Shown here in pieces: positions 60,261 through 64,000 of a DNA stretch of 64,000 nucleotides. The notes beneath the pieces were generated by a model. That model did no database searches, was not told the DNA's origin, and saw nothing but the letters and a program-made list of their open reading frames with translations. Every line of letters begins with the position of its first letter. Position 1 is the stretch's first letter. The stretch is from Cynocephalus volans (Eukaryota > Chordata > Mammalia > Dermoptera > Cynocephalidae), in NCBI RefSeq assembly GCF_027409185.1, contig NC_084462.1, positions 43,472,679 to 43,536,678 on the forward strand. Direction: 5' to 3'. The position numbers and the translations under genes are program-made.

Positions 60261-60279
60261 CTTTTTTTTTTTTTTTTAC
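60261..60279 (+). repeat. Poly(T) tract
   Basis: About 18 consecutive T within reversed L1-like DNA. Confidence 0.85.
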
Positions 60280-60660
60280 AGTTAGAATTATTTAGATTTA
60301 CTTACATATTTACCAACTTATTTGCTCAGTATTGTTTCTTGCAACCCTCTTTTTCTCTGGGTTTAATGTCCTTCTTAAAGAATTTTTTCTTTTTTTAACT
60401 TTTATTTATTTTATTGAGCCATAATTGACTGTATATATCTATGGGGTACAGCACTGAATATTTTTTAATGAGGGTGTGTGAGCAGTTAAATTATTATCTT
60501 TGCTTTACCAGAACTGTCATTATTTTACCCGTAATCTTAATGATGATTTAGCTTAGTACTAGGTTGAATCTTATCTTTTCTCAACACCTTGAAGATATTA
60601 TTCTACTGTGTTCTGACTTCTGTTTTGCTATAAAAGGTCTTCTGTCCATCTGGCTTTAGA

Positions 60661-60706
60661 TTCTGTGTAAATAATCCATTTTTTCTGTGTAAATAATCCA
60701 TTTTTT
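60661..60706 (+). repeat. 22-bp tandem duplication
   Basis: TTCTGTGTAAATAATCCATT plus TT occurs twice in succession, starting at 60661 and 60683. Confidence 0.9.
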
Positions 60707-60776
60707 CTCTTTGCAAGAAATGTTTAATTTCTTTGCAATAATATTTTTAAAATATTATTGTTTTTATTCTACAGTA

Positions 60777-60858
60777 TGAGAGTGCTTCAAAAAGTTGATG
60801 GAAACATTTGTGTTATCTTTTAATTCTATTTTTCCTTGAGCTTTTTGAAGTAGTCCCA
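60777..60858. mobile_element. Mariner-derived MITE, about 82 bp
   Basis: Two facing ends: GAGTGCTTCAAAAAGTTGAT on the left, and the right end, which on the other strand reads GGACTACTTCAAAAAGCTCA. TA precedes the left end (60775-60776). Size and the CTTCAAAAAGTT core fit short mariner derivatives. The right boundary is uncertain by a few bases. Confidence 0.7.
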
Positions 60859-61941
60859 CCTATCTGTGGCAGGTTTCCCATACTTATCCTATTTAGGACT
60901 CACTGTGATTTTTGGATGAGAGGATTCATCACTTTTGTTAATTCTGAAAAAGTCTCAGCCTCTGTGTCATTGCGGAGTACCTCCCTCCCACTGTGTACTT
61001 ATTTTCCTCCTAGAACTCTTGGTTGATATATGTGTACCTTACTGATCTTTCCTCTATGTTTTGTAACTTTCTTCTGTGTTTTTGGTCTATCTTTACATTC
61101 TGTATTCTGGAGAATTTCCTCGCATTGGTCTCCCAGTTCACTATATTTCTCTTAAACTGGGTCTGATCTCTATCTACTAGTTTGTAATTTTAGTGATTAT
61201 ATTTTATATTTCTAGAAGTTATATTTGATTCTTTCCCAATGCTGCCTGTCCTTTTTATGGTGTCCACTTCTTTCATTATGGTTTTACCTTTCCTTTATCA
61301 TTTTGGTTATTTTTAGGATACTTTTTGAAGTCTTTTTGAATGATGCCGCCTTCTGAATTTCTTGGGGGGGTACTGATCCTTCTGTTTATTATGTCTGCTC
61401 ACTCTCTTTAGACCAGACCATTCTCTCATGTAGATTGTAATTTTATACTTTGAGCTCAACCTAGGCTGATGTGTCCTCATCTCCCCACCTCCATCTGCTC
61501 CATCCTCTTAGGAGTCCTCTATGCTATGGTTATGGAATAGTCTTTACCGAGTAATTTTAAAGCACTTCTGCAGATGCCCCAGGACATTTTCACAAGTCCA
61601 AATACAGTTTGCACATGAGTGTTTTTCCTTAGGACACCTTAGCACAGGCTCTGAGATTCACACTGGAGACTTTGCCCTTGCCCCCCTGGCATTCAGAGCT
61701 CTGAGCAGAGGCAGATTCTCTGCACCCCCTGCGCCATGGGTGGAGTTGCCCAGCCACTAGGATTCTGACCAGATCTCTCATCTCCATGCAGCAGGATAAC
61801 ACTGGCCCCTGACCCTGTAGGCCAATATTTGATAGATTGTTGAGGCCTCAAATCATTCACTTACTGTTCCAGGTATGAATTTCTCTCCATTTCTGGCACT
61901 TGGAGATTGCCCTCTCTTTACTTTGCATTTGGCTAAGGTAT

Positions 61942-62277
61942 TGTCTTAGTTGCTAGGGCTGCTGTAACACAATGCTATAGAGTAGGTACCATATAAACAA
62001 CAGAAATTTATCTCATAATTCTGGAGGCTGGGAAGTCCAAGATCAAGGTACCAGCAGATTTGGTGTGTTGTGAGGGACTACTCTCTGCTTTGTAGATGCT
62101 CTGTGCTCACATGGTGGAGGGGACAAGGCAGCTCTCTGGGGTCTTGTATATATTCATGACAGCTCCACCTTCATGACCTAATCACCTCCCAGAGCCTCCA
62201 CCTCCTAACACCATCACGTTGGAGGTTAGGTTTCAGTGTATGAATTTTGGGGGGACATCCACATTCAGACCATAGAA
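61942..62277 (-). mobile_element. Solo MLT1-type MaLR LTR, antisense
   Basis: A 336-bp element from TGTCTTAGTTGCTAGG to CAGACCATAGAA on the + strand, with a perfect 5-bp duplication GGTAT at 61937-61941 and 62278-62282. MaLR blocks include AATTCTGGAGGCTGGGAAGT and TATGAATTTTGGGGGGACAT. Confidence 0.9.
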
Positions 62278-63040
62278 GGTATTAAAAATATTTTGGAGGG
62301 GGATGTTATATTTTGTGTAGTTTTTCCAGGTCTTTGTACTTATCTGACCATATTTCATGACTTATTCGTGAAGAGCTTACTCCTCAGTATGACTGTTTTA
62401 CTCCTCAGACTCAGGTGTGTAAGAAACGTCACATCATCTCGTCATCCACAGTCAAATCATGTCCTCCATGACCCCTCACCTCAGGCCTTCCCTCTGTGTT
62501 GTGCACATGTTCCTGGGGCCTTGTAAGTGTAGAACTTTCAGTCCTTCTAGCTTCCTGGTCACTGCGGAAAAGCACACTGTCCAAGTGCACAGGACACCAC
62601 ACAGTGGCTCCTGTGTGTCCGAGCCGTCCTTTAGATGGGCCCACCCTCAATGGTCCTGCCCCTCCCCAGAGGCCATCAGCATGGGGCGCCTCCCTGCTTC
62701 TCAGAGAACCCAGCCGTGCCCTTCCAAGGCTGGCCAGTCTCCCCCTGTGCTCTGCTCTAGCCCTCGTCTCAGAGGCACCCTCTTCCCTGAGCTTCGTTAT
62801 TTTGGGAGCTGAGGTTTCAGAAACTAAAGCCAGGAATGGCTGCTGCACCCAGACAGCTTCTGCTTGGGCCCTGGAAAACAAGGAACACAGAGGCTACCTC
62901 ATTCCAGTAGCAGCAGAAGAAAACTACATTAATACTTCAGGACGTCAATAGGTGCCCGTCACTCACTGGTTTTTGTTGTTGTCATCGTTGACCTCAAGTA
63001 TGGCACTCCTTTCTCAGTGTTGTCCGGAGAAAATGCTCAG

Positions 63041-63103
63041 TGATGTCAACATTATGTGCAAATTGAGTTTGCTGATGTCAACATTATGTGCAAATTGAGT
63101 TTG
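63041..63103 (+). repeat. 31-bp tandem duplication
   Basis: TGATGTCAACATTATGTGCA through AATTGAGTTTG occurs at 63041-63071 and, identical, at 63073-63103, with one base (C) between. Confidence 0.95.
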
Positions 63104-63849
63104 TTCCCTTGGGCTACTGGGGCAGCTGTCCTGCAGCTGACAAGTGTTTTTTGGGCGCCCTGTTGGAGGGTGGCCCTCTGGTGTTTACGACGTATGCCCG
63201 CCAGCTTATCTGGAGAGATCTGGAGCTGACGTTAGCAGTTGGCCGAGTGAGTGTCTGTCCTGGAAGACCACAGGGTCCCACAGACCTCCTGCCCCTCTGA
63301 GGCTGGGAACTCATATCTACATCTGTCAGCTGCCTGGGGCTGGGAGCAGGGTGGGGGGCACTGTGGAGGTCACCAGGTGAGTGTTTCTTAGACTTCAGAG
63401 TCTTCCTAGAGCAGCCCGTGGGCACCTTTTGTGTGTGAGCACTCGGTAGTGATCACTTCTGCGTCTGCTGAGGTCCCACAGGCTTTGAGGAGTCTCAGAT
63501 TCTGCCATGTGGTGCATATGAACCATGTGTTCATCAACCTTCCTCGTTCTCGTTCTTATTTCTTTTTCAGACAAATGACCTAGGACATCTTTTGGATTTT
63601 CCTGGGAGGTGTTTGGGTGGGTGGAGGATGATTATTACTACCCTTTGGAAAGAATAAAATTAAAACTCAGTAATATCACTCTACAGAATCATTATTATTG
63701 CTGTTATTCCCTGAGGCTGTATGACTGTGTGGATTTGGAACCTGTGAGATGCTGTGGACACTGCCCGCCACCACTGTGTGGCCTGTGTGTGGATACAGCC
63801 CTAGACAGGGCTTGGGCGGGCTCCGACCCTACTTCCCAGCCTGCAGATG

Positions 63850-64000
63850 TCCCGAGACAAGTCAGCTAATGTCTCTTATCCCTAGATTTCCTCATCTCTA
63901 AGAGAGAAGTATGCAATATTTTTACTTCACCAGGTGTTGCTGGAGTTAAAGGAACTAATGCAAGTGTGCTTTCATTAAGTAGAAAGTGTCATTAATACAT
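63850..64000 (+). mobile_element. MIR SINE remnant
   Basis: CGAGACAAGTCAGCTAATGT, TTTCCTCATCTCTAAGAGAG, and GGAGTTAAAGGAACTAATGC follow MIR order. Confidence 0.6.

Larger units (their letters stand above)
57560..61440 (-). mobile_element. L1 LINE remnants, antisense
   Basis: Long T-rich reversed L1 in several pieces, including AATCTTTTCAAAGAACTAGC near 57830, ATGGGTCACATTTTCCTAGT near 58690, and the ATCTATGGGGTACAG motif near 60438. MIR and mariner relics interrupt it. All frames are broken. Confidence 0.75.
51517..64000 (+). other. ADAMTS17: Start of ADAMTS17 intron 3 (continues past window)
   Basis: From the exon 3 donor to the window edge no further ADAMTS17 exon can be seen on the + strand. 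The stretch holds a Tigger relic, a MER5A-in-MER20 nest, MIR copies, two antisense MaLR LTRs and about 3.9 kb of antisense L1. The stretches 52.5-53.3, 53.5-56.2 and 62.3-63.8 kb hold nothing I can identify with confidence. Confidence 0.8.

Noticed and set aside
62429-62951. Overlapping 150-codon frames on both strands
   Set aside because: Both are low-information and overlap in opposite strands; neither shows a known protein or splice context.
51517-64000. ADAMTS17 exon 4 with the furin site and start of the catalytic domain
   Set aside because: No + strand frame in this stretch shows the expected propeptide end or metalloprotease start, so it is taken to be outside the window.

Overview
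This is mammalian nuclear DNA. The only protein-coding gene I can recognise is the 5' end of ADAMTS17 on the + strand, with three exons at 40651-40729, 41134-41486 and 51351-51516. Their reading phases join correctly, and together they encode the signal peptide and most of the propeptide of this secreted metalloprotease (199 complete codons). The catalytic exons lie beyond the right edge. Everything else is intergenic or intronic DNA, built largely from transposon fossils.

Organism. I see no Alu in 64 kb, which argues against a monkey or ape, and no rodent B1/B2 or ruminant SINEs. A young tRNA-derived SINE at 49022-49182, with a perfect 15-bp target-site duplication, resembles the tRNA SINEs I know from colugos (Dermoptera). 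With the boreoeutherian repeats present (MaLR LTRs, MER5/MER20, Tigger, MIR, L1M), a colugo such as Galeopterus is the best guess. This is inference from memory of repeat families, not a database result.

Layout. 1-28.7 kb: intergenic, dominated by broken L1 copies in both orientations and at least six LTR insertions, several with intact 5-bp target-site duplications. 28.78-29.77 kb: an isolated CpG island with splice-donor-like sites and a GATA-type palindrome, about 11 kb upstream of ADAMTS17, possibly the promoter of an unannotated transcript. 30-39 kb: more L1, mostly antisense to ADAMTS17, plus a solo LTR. 40.4-41.56 kb: the ADAMTS17 CpG-island promoter, exon 1, a 404-bp intron 1 and exon 2. 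41.5-51.35 kb: intron 2, rich in old DNA transposons and carrying the tRNA SINE. 51.35-51.52 kb: exon 3. 51.5-64 kb: the start of intron 3, whose L1 and MaLR copies are all antisense to the gene.

No CRISPR, operon, prokaryotic feature or novel multi-gene system was found. The points most worth a second look are the orphan CpG island, a solo LTR with TATA and poly(A) signals whose empty site can be read from the split L1, an inverted pair of near-identical LTRs, nested DNA transposons, and a possible TALE/HOX-type regulatory patch in intron 2.
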